A stretch of 64,000 nt of DNA from JALNXF01 sp964555845 (GTDB lineage: Bacteria; Patescibacteriota; Gracilibacteria; BD1-5; UBA2023), in the NCBI GenBank assembly GCA_964555845.1, contig CAZKUA010000005.1, positions 31,850 through 95,849 of the forward strand, given 5' to 3'. The notes beneath the pieces are model-generated. The model was not told the DNA's origin and ran no database searches. It was given only the letters and a program-made list of their open reading frames with translations. Each line of letters begins with the position of its first letter. The stretch's first letter is position 1. The position numbers were made by a program, and so were the translations under genes. Shown piece by piece: positions 1 to 11,821 of this stretch.

Positions 1-49
1 CTTCGACTTCGCTCAGGATGACGAAGTGGGTATACTCAGGATGACGAGG
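1..49. repeat. Fragment of dispersed repeat (CTCAGGATGACGA units)
   Basis: Two copies of a CTCAGGATGACGA unit lie in this short stretch, just beyond the stop codon of the minus-strand gene that follows. It resembles the short palindromic intergenic repeats seen elsewhere in the window (3246, 32424). The window edge cuts it, so its full extent is unknown. Confidence 0.4.
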
Positions 50-2293
50 CTAATTAACCCTCTCAACAGTTACTCATTTGTAGAAGTACTTTATAATTTC
101 ATCGTATTTGTAGTTCTGGAATTCAGCCAGATATGTAGCTCCGGCTCAGCTTAATCCAACTCCATGTCATTTATATCACTGCTCAACATTTCCAGCTGGA
201 TCGACTACACTTTGCAAGTATGGCACATCTTCACAAACTGTATTATAGGGTAGACTTCAATCTTTTTTTCTTTGTTCACAATAATCTTTGTATGATTTTG
301 TAACTCAATTACTTTGGTTAAAATACCAAGGTTTCACTGGTTTTCCGTTGTATTTTATAATAATGTTATTTGTCTCATCAACTAGCTTTCAAATATTTGG
401 GCTTCTTTGTTCATAACTATATCCGAGATATTTTTGGAATTCATCAGGATTGTCAGACCCATCATATATTTTTCCTGGGAATTTTCTATTAGCTACATTA
501 GTATACCAAAGTGCATAACTTCTAGCTGACACAAGAATTGATTTAACTTTTTCTACATTATCATTATTTGAAATTTCAGCTAGTCACTTTAGATAATCCT
601 CTAGTGGAAGCTCATTTACGACGGTCAAAACTCAATTATCATTATACACATACAGACTTCATCTAAATTTATTGTCATTGTATTGTTTACTTGTATCCCA
701 GCTAGGAATTCTTGACCAACTCGGAATTTCCAAAACGCTCGATTCTATTTTTAGATTAGAGAGAGAATATGCTTTATTTTTGTAATAAAGCCTTAATTTA
801 TCCGTTCATTTTGTTCCAAATTTTAGAGTTCCAGAAACATATCAACTCTTATTTCAAAGTGATATTCTCATTTTTTCATTTGTAAATGACTTAATATCAA
901 TACTACTTCCAGTATATGAGAGTCTTATCTTGATATTTGGTCATTTTGCTAGATTTTTAGGTGCGTCAATATCTTTATTTTCAATATAAGTGAGTCATCT
1001 AGTATAGGCTAGTTCATAATATTTTATATCTCAAATATTTGTATATAAATTATTTCCCGGACAAGTCGTATATCCAATATCTTTATGTCATATTAAATTT
1101 GGCACTTCATAATTTTTTAGAAGGCAATCGGAAGTTGAGCATTCTTTGTGTCAAATTGAAGTTTTGTTTATATCAATTCAGTATTTTTTTGCTAGAAATT
1201 GCACAGTTTCTTCTATTGCTGATTTTTGAACTGGTGTAATTTTGTTTTTTTCAAAATTTCATAGTACACTAATTCCAACTGTACTCTTGTTATTCCAAAG
1301 AGCATGAGCAGCAACTACATAATCTCCTCAAGCTCGTCATTCATATATTTTACCATCTTTTCAGATAAGATATTGATATCCTATATCTCACCATCATCTT
1401 GTAACTGTATGATAATAATAAATTCATCTCATTATTTCTTTGTCGTCTTTGTCATCGCTATATTCTCCGGCTGTGTGATGAATTACGATTTTCTCTACTT
1501 TTTTAGTTTTTTCTATATTCCAAACTAGACTTTTCCCATTTTCTTCTTTAATAGTTTTAACTGGAGTATCTTGTTCTGGAAAATTTGAAGCCAAATAATC
1601 TCTAATATTTTTAGTTTTCTCTTCTTGTTTTATTTGCCAAGCTGTTTTTGGTTTTAAGGCTTCCAATCTCTGTTTTTCATAAATTTTTACCCAAATTGGA
1701 TTACTCTCATATCTAAGAGTTTCATCTGCTCACCAATCTGCTCTTTTTACAATATTAGTATCAATAGCTGAAGTGCTGGCTATTCCATCCAGACTGAATT
1801 CCATTTTTTCATTATAACTTGCTGTGTCTATTCATATTACAGATAATGTTGTTCCAGAAATATTTTGTTTTGATTCAATTTCATAGCTTATTTCTTTTTT
1901 TGAATTAATAAATACTGGCTCAGTAAAATAATACTGTTCAGTTAATATTCTCTCATCTCAATCATCATCAATATTAACTTGGATTTTTTTATTTCAATCC
2001 AATAAAGTTATCTTAATATCACCAGTTTTTAGAATTTCTCATTTTTTTAGCTTAAAAATTACAGTATTTTTTTCTTTGTTAAATACATTTTTAAGTGTGG
2101 CTTTATAGAAATCAACTTTTGGAGCAAGTTTAAAATTACTTGATTCTCTCAAATATATAGGTTTCAAATTTAGAATATTTGAGTTTTCTTCGTTTTCGTA
2201 GGTATAATTTCTTTTAAAATTTATAAAATTTCAAAATGGAGAAAATGTGTATAGTAAGAAGAAACTCAGAGTTAATAGTGCAGATTTTTTCAT
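50..2293 (-). CDS. N-acetylmuramoyl-L-alanine amidase fused to SpoIID/LytB-like domain, secreted
   Basis: With TGA as glycine this is one 747-residue reading frame ending at TAG. A hydrophobic N-terminus (MKKSALLTLSFFLLYTF) looks like a signal peptide. After about 250 residues of beta-rich sequence comes an amidase_2/PGRP-type domain (IVIHHTAG near residue 268, later PNLIGHKDIGYTTCPG), with the histidines and cysteine expected of a zinc amidase that cuts the peptide from MurNAc. The C-terminal ~200 residues carry SpoIID motifs: LPLEDYLKGLAE near 560, ARSYALWY, and HGVGLSGAGA near 709. SpoIID proteins are lytic transglycosylase-like and act on amidase-denuded glycan, so a fusion would place two consecutive steps of peptidoglycan turnover in one exported protein. 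Domain calls come from motif reading; the activity is inferred. It is divergent from the next gene. Confidence 0.85.
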
Positions 2294-2376
2294 AGCAAAT
2301 TAATTATTTTGTAGATATTTTTGCAAAATAACAAAAATTTATTATTATGAATTAAATAATTTCTATTTTCTATTAT

Positions 2377-3210
2377 ATGATTTTAAAGTGAGAAATCAAA
2401 GATTTTGTAAAAAAGGTATTAATTCTTTGAATTTTATTATCCCTTTTGATTAATCTTTTTGTTACATATTTGTCTTCTCTTGGCTCTACTTCTTTTGCGA
2501 ACTCAAATGATACAAAATTCAAAAGAGCTGATGTGAGTTATCCCGGAGCTACCGGAGTTGCAGTTTCATTTAATATCTGAACCAAATTCAAACAATCTCA
2601 AGAAATTCCAGTGAATCTATTTACCGAAGTAATGCCGATTTCATATATTCTAGCCAATAAAAATGTTGCAAGAGATAAGATAATTATCTCAAATATGATG
2701 AATCTTAATGAATATTTAAATATCCTAAAAACAGATATAAACAGTATTTTGGATAGTTCTTCAGATAGGGAAGCGATGCTTACAAGTTTTATTGACCAGC
2801 TAGAATTTCGCTACAAATTATCAATTTCTGAGCTAAAAGTTTTACAACAACAAGCAAAAGAGCTAGAAATTACATCACAAAGCTCAGTTCAGAGAATAGA
2901 ATCACTTAAAACAGATCTAACCAACTCATACAAAAAACTTGATTATGATAAAACCCAAAGCTCAGTTGATGAATACCTAAAGCAAAAAGACAGCGATACC
3001 TACGCCAAGACATACCTTATTTTTATCCAAAAATTCATAAATTCATACACAATTTTAAATAATTACAATAAAGTCCTTCTTGATACCCTAATTAACAACA
3101 AAGAAGCCCTAATTAAAAAATCTACAGTAGTTCTACCTGATAGTGGAAATACTCTACTAAATAAATTAAATCTCCTCAAAACTGAAGTGGATTACAAAGC
3201 TGGGAAATAA
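2377..3210 (+). CDS. Secreted coiled-coil protein, function unknown
   Basis: 277 residues from ATG 2377 to TAA 3208. The first 45 residues contain a strong hydrophobic segment (LILGILLSLLINLFVTYL) ending in SFANSND, consistent with a signal peptide or membrane anchor. The rest is hydrophilic and mostly helical, with long Lys/Glu/Gln-rich stretches of coiled-coil type (about residues 140-200). TGA appears at three glycine positions (GEIKD, ILGILL, FNIGTKF). I recognise no family. It sits 300 bp upstream of a large polytopic membrane protein on the same strand and could be a partner of it, but a terminator lies between them. Confidence 0.75.
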
Positions 3211-3245
3211 AAGAATTTCTTAAAAATTAATTTAATATATGGTAG

Positions 3246-3265
3246 ATTCCCGCCTTCGCGGGAAT
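3246..3265. repeat. Palindromic intergenic repeat (ATTCCCGC-loop-GCGGGAAT)
   Basis: A perfect 8-bp inverted repeat around CTTC, followed by GACAG and a second GGAATGACAG unit. It has much higher GC than its surroundings. A relative with the same outer bases is at 32424. This is the typical form of a dispersed palindromic repeat between genes; no gene is present in 3211-3397. Confidence 0.6.
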
Positions 3266-3296
3266 GACAGAGATAATGTAGGAATGACAGAGTGGT

Positions 3297-3331
3297 AAAA
3301 AATCTCAAAAACTTGTTTTTGAGATTTTTTT
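3297..3331 (+). terminator. Rho-independent terminator after the coiled-coil gene
   Basis: The inverted repeat AAATCTCAAAAAC / GTTTTTGAGATTT is followed by a T run. It lies downstream of the gene ending at 3210 and before the next plus-strand gene. Confidence 0.65.
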
Positions 3332-3514
3332 GTGTCATTTTTTTGCATTTTTTGGAAAAATATGATTTAATGGTAAAGATATATCTAAAACATAAATATG
3401 TTAGAAATACAAAACTATATGAGACAAAACAACAGGACGCTCAGAAAGAAATACAGAAAAACCCTAATTACTCCGCTAATCCAAAAAATTCATTATTTAC
3501 AAAACTTACAAAAA

Positions 3515-5836
3515 ATGAGCCTTAACTACCTTAAAAACCATTTCCTAAATAAGAAAGCACTTTTCCTTTATTCTATAGTTCTCTTCTATTTCTTCGTCTT
3601 CAGAGATTTTGCATGGGCAGCACCAGCGGCTACAGGAGAAGCTAAAGATGTGGCTCTTTCTTGACTTGTAGATTTCTTAAATTTATGAATTTGAGTTCTC
3701 ACTTTTCTTATTACACCACTAATAATGCTAGCTGGATGGCTTCTTTCTCCAGATTGGACATTTTGAGATATTTTTAATCTTAGACCAGTTATTCATAGTA
3801 TTTGGATATTAGTATCAAATTTTGTATATATTATTTTTGCTTTTGTTTTAGTTTTTATTGCATTTATGAATATTTTTTGAGAAAATAAAAATTATGCTAT
3901 AAAATCAAGTCTCCCAAAATTAATAACAGCTATATTAATTGTACCATTTACTTGGTTTATAGTGAGTTTTATGTTAAGTATCTCAAATTTTTTGGTTGCC
4001 TCTGTAATACAACTTCCAGTTGAAACAATTTTAAAAAGTACAGATAATTCAAATTCCTTTTTAAAAGATCCAATAATTCCAAAAAATATTACTTATGATG
4101 CAAATTATTCTTCTGATGAAAATACTAATTATACTAAGGAGCAATTTAATGCAATTTCTAAAAATATGAGTGATGTATCAAATAATGGAAAAGATAAAAT
4201 TAATGTAAATTGAAGTTTTTATACAACAGATTGTGAAAATGGTAAATCTTGATGTATTTCTATTGAAGATTTGTTAACAAAATCAAAATGATGAGCATAC
4301 AATATGCTTTCTGTTTATGCTTATTGAATATTTAAGATACAACATTTTAAACAAATTGATAAGTCTGAACTTGCTTGAATAAAATTTATTTGAGAATTAG
4401 CTAAAAAATTAAGTTTTTGAATTATATTTTTTGTAATATTTTGAGTTTTAGTTATTTCTATAGTTTATGCTTTATTTAGTAGAGCAGTTATGCTTTGGTT
4501 ATATGCAATATTTTCTCCACTTTTTGCTCTAACATGGTTTTTTACAGGTAAATGATGAGAAGGTTTCAAAAAGTTAGAAAAACACATGACAATACAGAAA
4601 TTTATATCTTTAGCTTTAGTTCCCGTATATGTATCTGCCGCTTTATCTTTTTGACTTGTTTTTCTAAGTGCTACAATGAGTGCTCGTAATTGAAATAATG
4701 ATGCTACATGAGCTATAAAATGAGATAATGTAAATATTACAACTAATAAAGAAACACAAACTCAGACTTTTGTATTTTGAAAAGAACCTACAGCTGTTAC
4801 ATTCAGAACTGTATGAGTTCTTACAAAAGAAACAACTTCTGGGATTAATACAGCCCTAGATATGTGAAAATGAATTATATCTACAATTATAATAAATGTT
4901 CTAGCTCTCGTAATTCTCTGGATGGCAGTAATGGCAGCTCTTCAATCAAATGAAATTACCTGAAATGCTGTGAAACCTATTGCTGATTTTTGAGCCTCAA
5001 TCTGAAAACTCGCCCTCGAAGCTCCAAAATATATTCCACTCAAAATACCTTGACCTGATTGAAAAAGTATCAAAATGAGTATGGCTTGATTATGAGCTGC
5101 TTGATCTAGTTTAAAAAATGCTATTGAAACTGCTGCCACCTCTTCGGGCAGTAAAATGTGAACTGCTTTTTGAGAAGATTTAGCTCAAAGATTATGACTT
5201 GAGTCAGATAAAAATCTTAATAATTTAAAAGAATATAATAAAAATCATAAGCCTGATTGAACTTCAAAATGAGATGCAACTTATGTTGAAAGTGCACTTA
5301 AGAGTTATTGAAAGAAATTTGAAGATATTGTTAAATCCCCTGTAGCAAGAGAAGAGTTATGAAATACTATTTCAAATCTTAAGAAAATTTCAGAAGATGA
5401 TAAGAAAAAGTTTATTAAGGAATTAGGTGAAGTTAAATCTAATTGAGATTTAACAAGATTATTTAATGAATTAGATGCTAAATTATGAGGACAATTATGA
5501 TGATCTTGAAATGATTTTTGAAAAGAAGAAAATTTCAATAAGGCGGTAGCTGGTGATAATATTGAAAAATGAATAATAATTAAAACACCAAAAATAGAAC
5601 AACCATTAAGTGATAAAAATACGGTTGTTAAAATTAAATGAGAGATTGATGGTAAAAAAGATCAAGAAAAAACAATTGATATCTGATTGTTTAAGAGTTG
5701 ATGAAATTATTATAAAACAAAAGATGCAAGTTGAAAATTTACAGATAAGGTTGATAATATTAAAGAACATGTTTCTGCTAAATTATCAGAAAACTGAATT
5801 ACACCTGATGAGAAATTAATTTGAATGATATTATAA
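3515..5836 (+). CDS. Large polytopic membrane protein, possibly secretion-channel (VirB6/TrbL-like) component
   Basis: 773 residues from ATG 3515 to TAA 5834; an in-frame ATG at 3398 would add 39 basic residues. I prefer 3515 because it gives a normal signal peptide (MSLNYLKN... core ... FAWAAPA). At least five or six hydrophobic segments follow in residues 50-480 (for example LTFLITPLMMLAGWLL and the stretch around AIFSPLFALTWFFTG), and then a ~250-residue charged, glycine-rich soluble C-terminal part (ending ITPDEKLIGMIL). A signal peptide, many membrane segments and a long hydrophilic tail are the gross layout of VirB6/TrbL proteins of type IV secretion, but I see no diagnostic motif. Dozens of glycines are written TGA in the second half. 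A strong terminator follows directly, so the gene is probably transcribed alone. Confidence 0.75.
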
Positions 5837-5849
5837 ACTTTATCCTCAA

Positions 5850-5883
5850 CCAAAAAATCTCCGGCTAGCCGGGGATTTTTTGG
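5850..5883 (+). terminator. Rho-independent terminator
   Basis: A-tract, GC-rich stem (TCCGGC / CCGGGGA around TAG) and T-tract directly downstream of the stop at 5836. Confidence 0.75.
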
Positions 5884-6001
5884 TTTTTCGCGAAAAATTT
5901 TGTTTATATTTAAATAAGATAAATCCTTTAAATTATTTTTTTCTTGTGTTTTTTCAAAAAATAATTATATTTCATATATTATATTTATTTTTTATAATCT
6001 T

Positions 6002-7174
6002 ATGAAATTTTCTAAAATAATTTTGTCTGTTTTTACCTTCTTGGTATTTATATGAACGGCAAATGCTAATTTGAGTATATCTCCGCTTAAACATGAGCTT
6101 ACAATTGAGAGTTGAAAACAAAAATCTGAGATAATAAAAGTTACAAATAATGAGAAGACCGCAATAACTTTGTATACTTCTAAGGAAGATTTTGTGGCTG
6201 GAGATGACTCGGGAACTCCTTCTTTTATCAAACCTCAGGACCAGAAAACAGATTTATATAGTCTGTCAAATTGGATAACTATTGAGAATAATAATGTTAC
6301 ACTTGCTCCAGGTGAGACTAGAGAGATAAGATTTAGTGTAAAAGTGCCGGCTAATTGAGAGCCAGGATGACATTATGGAGCAATATTTTTCTCGCCAGGT
6401 GCACCAAGTGGGGCACAAGTTGCGGTAGTTCAAAGACTTTGAGTCTTAATTCTTATAAATGTTCCGGGTGATATTAAGATTTCTTGAGATTTGACAGGTT
6501 TTGATGTTTGAAATAAATTTGAAAATAAATTAGAAATAAAGGATTCCTTCATTGATTTCCCAATTTACTTTGATGTAAAATTTAAAAATGATTGAAATAC
6601 ACACTTAAAGCCTACTTGAAAAATTGAGCTTATTGATGAGAATTGAGAGATATTAAAAAATGTATGAAAGGAATCAATTACAAGTCCAGCTGGAGCTTAT
6701 ATATGAGAGAAAATGGTTGATTATATTCCAGTGAATGACTGAGGTTGAAATGTCTTACCAAAAAGTGAGAGAAAATTTGAATGAGCTTGGGCAGGTTTTG
6801 GTTATCAGGAATTAAATACTGATGGAACAAAATCAGTTAAATTCAAAAATCTTACAGAGTATTATGCTTCAAAAGCAGCAGAAAAAAGAGCTTATTTGCA
6901 ATTTTATGAACAAATTCATACTCGCAAAGTAAATAAAAAAATTACTGCTAATTTGAGCCTTAGTTATGAATGAAAAGATAAAGAAAAGAAAGATTTTAAA
7001 CAAACAAAAACTTTTACAGTATCATACGATGAACAATATGTTGGAGTTAATTATTATATTGTAGTTATAATTTTATTAATTATTGGTGGATTTATTTATC
7101 ACAAAAAAGCCATAGCTCCAAAATCAAAGGAAAAACTTAGAAAACAATTACTTGATGAAATGAAAAATAAATAA
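6002..7174 (+). CDS. Secreted/membrane-anchored DUF916-like surface protein
   Basis: 390 residues. A signal peptide (MKFSKIILSVFTFLVFIGTANA) leads into an Ig-like region beginning SISPLKHELTIESGKQKSEIIKVTNNEKTAITLY. This resembles the opening strand pattern of DUF916/WxL-associated and alpha-2-macroglobulin-like surface proteins. The region LAPGETREIRFSVKVPANGEPGGHYGAIFFSP strengthens the match. Near residue 350 there is one membrane helix (VNYYIVVIILLIIGGFIY) followed by a basic cytoplasmic tail ending LLDEMKNK. It is therefore predicted to be an extracellular protein anchored by its C-terminus. It is the first of four closely spaced genes (gaps of 1-17 bp) that look like one operon for cell-surface proteins. 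Confidence 0.75.
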
Positions 7175-7191
7175 TTCTTGACTACAAAAAT

Positions 7192-7635
7192 ATGAAAAAG
7201 TCTAAAATATATTTGATTTGATTTTTTCTTTTGGTGATTTTATCTGCTATTTATCATAATTATGATGCCATAGCTGATGAAGTTGTGAATGTATATGCTA
7301 TTGTATGAAATCCAAATAATCAGCCAATTATAATGCAGACAATTCCGTCTTTTGATCCAATTGTAATAAAAAGAAATTCAATTCAAAATTTTTCACTTGT
7401 TTTAAAAGATATAGATTCTTCAACTATTAATTATACAATAACCTCTTTAGACGGCTCTAATTTTCCAATTAACTGAAATTTTACTGATGCAGTCAATCTT
7501 ACAGCCTGAACTGCTAACTTAAATTTTACATATTTTTCTCCAAACTATAAAAAAACCGATGAGACTATTACTCTAACTGTAGACGACAATGACTGAAATA
7601 TAATCACAAAAACAATAAATTTATATGTATATTAA
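7192..7635 (+). CDS. Small secreted beta-sandwich-like protein, unknown
   Basis: 147 residues with an N-terminal hydrophobic signal (SKIYLIGFFLLVILSAIYHNY). The mature part is short, Ser/Thr/Asn-rich and of alternating hydrophobic pattern, suggesting an Ig or cadherin-like beta sandwich (VYAIVGNPNNQP..., TITLTVDDNDGN). No catalytic motif is visible. It is the second gene of the surface operon, 17 bp after the DUF916-like gene and 1 bp before the next gene, which supports co-translation and a shared role. Confidence 0.7.
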
Positions 7636-7636
7636 A

Positions 7637-8638
7637 ATGAAAAAAAATATTTTATATATAATTTCATCATTAATTTTGGTCTTATTGCTAATTTTGGCTT
7701 ATTTTTATTTTTTTGGTAATTTAAATACTGATAAGAAAGTTAATTCCTCACTTTTTATAAAAAATATAACTTGGCAGACAAATTGAAATGATTTTGTGCC
7801 TTTTAAGAAAAATGATTCTCTTGACTTAACTTTTGTATTTGATGCGGATTTCGGAAATATTTTAAATATTAATTTAGATAAATTATTAAAGAAAATAAAT
7901 GTTAAAGAAATATATATAAATGATGAAAAAAAGGATAGAAATAGCTTAAAAAATATTCCATTTAATAATATTTTGAAACTAAGAATCGTAGGAGATGCAC
8001 TTGAAAATAGTCTAGAAGATGAGAATATTAAAAATGATATACAAGTAGATGTAATTTGAGAAAAAATTGAAGAAATAGTTAAAGAAGAAATTATAGATAA
8101 ATCAAAACAACTTGTAATTTCCTCTTTTAATAGCCAGAATTTTAATTCAAATATAAGCAATATTTTAGAAATTTCCTGACAAAATCTTGAATTAATTGAT
8201 TATTTGGTAATTTGAGAGAAAAAAATTGAGGGAATTTATAAAGATAATAAATTTTATGCGAGAATTGATAAGGCTACTTTCTGGAATTGAGATTTTTTTG
8301 TCGGATTTTATTTGAAAAATGGTAAACTAGAGTCATCACCTCTAAAGCTTACTTTTTCTTATAATCCAAATCCTATAAATATTGCTGCTATTACTCCAGA
8401 TAAAATAAGTAATAAAAAAGATAGTTACGTAGTAATTCAATGAAATTGATTTTCTAAGATTGTATCCCTTCAACTAAGCAATAATTATATTTTTAAAAAT
8501 ACGCTTTTTAACATTATAAACAATCAAGTTGCAACTGTAAAAATACCCTCAGGACTTACGCCTGGAGTTTACTATTTTAATATTATGGACACAAAAGGAA
8601 TTTACAATGCTGCAAACCTAAAACTTACTATTAATTAA
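7637..8638 (+). CDS. Membrane-anchored surface protein with IPT/TIG-like C-terminal domain
   Basis: 333 residues. The N-terminus (MKKNILYIISSLILVLLLILAYFYFFGNL) is one membrane helix that could be an uncleaved anchor. The middle contains two extended beta regions. The last ~90 residues (NIAAITPDKISNKKDSYVVIQGNGFSKIVSLQL... GLTPGVYYFNIMD) have the IPT/TIG pattern: PxxI, then GxGF, then a GxYxFxI-like final strand. TIG domains mediate surface protein interactions. It starts two bases after the stop of the preceding gene. The glycines of GNGF are written TGA, another internal check of the code. Confidence 0.7.
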
Positions 8639-8644
8639 AATAAT

Positions 8645-10846
8645 ATGAAAAAATTATTAATTCTACTTTTTGTTTTGGCAACACTCAGGACTTGAGTTGT
8701 ATGAGCTTATTCATCTTTTACTGCAAATAATTTGCAAGTTAAAAAATCAACTGATTCTAGTTTTTCTAATACTGTAAATGTTGCAACTGCTTGAACTCAA
8801 GTTATTTTTAGTGTAAATATTATTCCAACTGTATGAACGGAACTTAGAGAATGAAGAGTGAGTTTGACTTTGCCGGCTTGATTAACTTATAATTCATATA
8901 CACTAGAATCTGATACTTGTGCGGATATTAATGGCGTGAGCGCTGGTAATTTATCAGTTGATAGCTTCTCAAATTCTTCATTTATTTTTAGATTTAAACC
9001 AAATTGAACAGTTTGTGAAAATATTGTTAATATCACTTATACAACTTCAGCTTTGGCTATATGAAACCATAATATAAATTATACTCTATCTGATTCAATT
9101 GATAATATTTTCTCTAATTGAAATGATATAATCTCTGCCTCTAGCAATGTCGGAGTAAATGTTAGTACCAAAATATCGCTTCTTAAAGCCTATACTTTTG
9201 ATCTAAACCAAAATTGATTTATTGATAGATATGATTTTACTTTTGATAGGAATATTGTCGGAACTCCAACTACTCAAATTAGCCAGAATTGAACTTCGGT
9301 TGTGCCTTGAGCTTTTACAACACTTTGAGCAAACACAGGTTCTATTGCATTTACTGATTCAATTTTTACAACTTCTGAAACTCCACAAATTAAAATAATC
9401 TGAGATGCAAATTATGAGAACAATACTTATTTTGTATGAACTGTAGAAGATAGAGCTTTGCCAAAAGTGACAGTTACTCCAGCTGGGTGAGCTTTTACTT
9501 CATCTCAAAATGTAACAATCTCAAGTAATGAACTTTGAAATATTTACTATAATCTATGATCCCCAGCTACTCCAGCATCTACTCTATATGCAGGAGCTAT
9601 AGCCATAAATGCAACTAATTCACTATATTATTATACTTCTGATTTAGCAGGAAATATAACTACCGGAAATGTTAATTTCACATTTTCTTGTGCAGCTTCC
9701 GCACCTGCTAATTGAGTTATTTCAGCTTATCCAGCTTGTGTGGTGAGTTGTAATGCTTGATATAATTTGAGTGGCTGAGTTTGTGTGGTAATTGCTAGCT
9801 CTGGATGATGAGGTTGAGGAGGTGCTGTTTATGTTCCACCAGTTGTTACCTCGACCTGAGTTACGAGCACTTGAGTTATTACTTCAACATGAGAAGTAAT
9901 AACTTCGCCTTTACAAGATATTGAATTACAAAATATTTCAAATTTAAATACTGCCTCTTTAGATGTTTTCTATCTTTCTTGAATAATAGAAGCAAAAACT
10001 TATTTACATACCCAAATTATAAATCTAACAGTTTTAAAATTAGTTGATAGTTATTTTGAGAAATTAAATTTTGAGAATTCGTATTATTTCACTAGTTTTG
10101 ACGCTAATTTAAGGCAAGAATATAATAAAATTATTAATAGTTATGTTTTGTTTTTCTTAAAAACTGATTCTTATTTAAAAAATAAAAACGAGTCTGATAA
10201 AGCTGATATAATTAGTCTCAACACTATAATTTCAGGATATTTAAAAAATAAGCAAGACCCAGAATTAAGATATATTAATACTAATCTTTATCGCGATTGA
10301 ATTTATATTTACAAGACAAAATTTGCTCCTATAGCCACAGCTTTGGATAAATTAGAAGCTAAAATTCTTGCAAAATTTGAGAAATTAAAAGATTCTAAAA
10401 CTATAACTTTCGATGAATATTTAGCTTGAATAAATGCTTACAATGATTTTGTAATGAATTTGACTATTTATAGAATGTATAACAAACCAATGGAAGCTAA
10501 AGTGAGAGCTAAAAATGCTATAAATATTTGGTATAATATTTACAAAAAACAAATTCTAGAAACTCCTCAAATTTCAATTGAGACTCCTCAAATATTGCTT
10601 GTGAAAGATAAATATACTTTCTCTAAAGATTTAAAAGTAGGGGATTACAATGATGATGTGAAGAATCTCCAAACAGTCCTTAAAATGTATTGATATTTTG
10701 ACTCGCTTAATCCTACTTGATATTTCTGAAATATTACCAAAGATTACCTCATAAAATTCGCCAAAGATATCCTAAAAATCAATTCCACAACCGGAGTTTT
10801 TGACACAAATATGAGAAATGCAATAGGGAATTTGAGATTGAAGTAA
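8645..10846 (+). CDS. Large secreted protein with CHB_HEX_C-like and peptidoglycan-binding domains
   Basis: 733 residues, signal peptide at the N-terminus (LLILLFVLATLRTGVVGAYS). In order: two adhesin-like beta regions; a dockerin-like calcium-type segment (DLNQNGFIDRYDF near residue 185); a CHB_HEX_C-like module (VTVTPAGGAFTSSQNVTISSNE ... YYYTSDLAGN, about 275-350); a short Cys-containing segment; a polyglycine linker near 393 written with mixed TGA and GGN codons; a Ser/Thr-Gly stretch; a helical region (about 430-640); and a C-terminal PG_binding_1-type repeat (LKVGDYNDDVKNLQTVLKMYGYFD, about 665-730). The PG-binding end would hold the protein on the cell wall while the beta modules face outward. 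It is the last and largest gene of the surface operon. Confidence 0.8.
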
Positions 10847-10955
10847 TAGATTTAAGTATGAAATGAAATGTAAAAACGATTATTTTTGCATAATATATGA
10901 ATATATGTTACAATGTTTTTGTATTTAAGAAATTTATATTCTAATAAACAAAAAT

Positions 10956-11510
10956 ATGCCAATCAATACTGTTCAGAAAAAACAAGGAGCTATTAAAGAA
11001 TATAGCCAAAATGAAGCCTTAATAATAAATAAAGAACTTGATAAAAGAAGAATAACTAATTCTAAATTAGTTGAAAAAATAATTGGTGAACAAAATTCTA
11101 TACCATTTGAAGTACTTGCAGGTCCCAAGGATTCTATAAAACTTGAAAAGCCTGAAACTATTATATTTTCAAATGAACCTTATGATGCCCCAATAAGTAA
11201 TATATTTCTTGAGGGAACCTATGAAGTATCAGAACTTTCTCCAGAAGTAGAAATTGCTATGACACTTACAGGAGCTCTTAATTATTGTAACTTATTAAAT
11301 AATGAGAGTTTGGAATGAAAGCCATGGGAAATATGAACAGTAGGAATGATGAAACCATTTATAGGGAAAACAAGTTCGATAAATCATCTTTTAACAAGTA
11401 GTGTTCGTGATAATCAAAATGATGGATGGGTTGTTATAGATATTGCAACTGGTGAAGAAAAAATATGTTATGATAGCTCTATAAAGTTTAAATTCCGTTT
11501 AGTGCGTTAA
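10956..11510 (+). CDS. Hypothetical cytoplasmic protein
   Basis: 184 residues, ATG 10956 to TAA 11508; two TGA codons are read as glycine near residues 121 and 127 (ESLEGKPWEIGTVGM), so the standard code would cut it short. There is no signal peptide or membrane segment. The sequence is mixed alpha/beta with no motif I recognise. A clear hairpin terminator follows, so it seems to be a single-gene unit. Confidence 0.65.
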
Positions 11511-11533
11511 TTTTTATATTATCTAAATTTATC

Positions 11534-11566
11534 TAAATCCACTCGAAGAGTGGATTTATTTTTTTG
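11534..11566 (+). terminator. Rho-independent terminator
   Basis: TAAATCCACTC / GAGTGGATTTA hairpin followed by a T run, 24 bp after the stop at 11510. Confidence 0.75.
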
Positions 11567-11620
11567 CATTTTCAGAAATTTTTATATAATGAGAAAAGAT
11601 TATAATTTAATTTCAAAATT

Positions 11621-11818
11621 ATGACAACCTTAACATTCAAAGAGAATATAAAAATTGAAAATTTAAGTAAGACTATTAGTATTTATGATTTTTTGGATAT
11701 TCTAATAGAAAAGTGATTTATTCCAAAATTGGAGAAATTAGATGATAGTGAGATTACTCAAGATATAAAAAAATCATTTTTTCTATCAAAAAAATCTAAA
11801 AATAGAATTAATATATAA
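11621..11818 (+). CDS. Probable antitoxin of a RelE-like toxin-antitoxin pair
   Basis: 65 residues, partly acidic with a basic C-terminus (KKSKNRINI). It lies 3 bp upstream of a RelE-superfamily-like toxin gene, the usual antitoxin-first order. Its segment KLDDSEITQDIKKS resembles KLNDNEITDELRKE in the small gene 29588-29791, which also precedes a similar toxin. The call therefore rests on context and on this shared segment; I see no named DNA-binding fold. Confidence 0.6.
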
Positions 11819-11821
11819 TTT

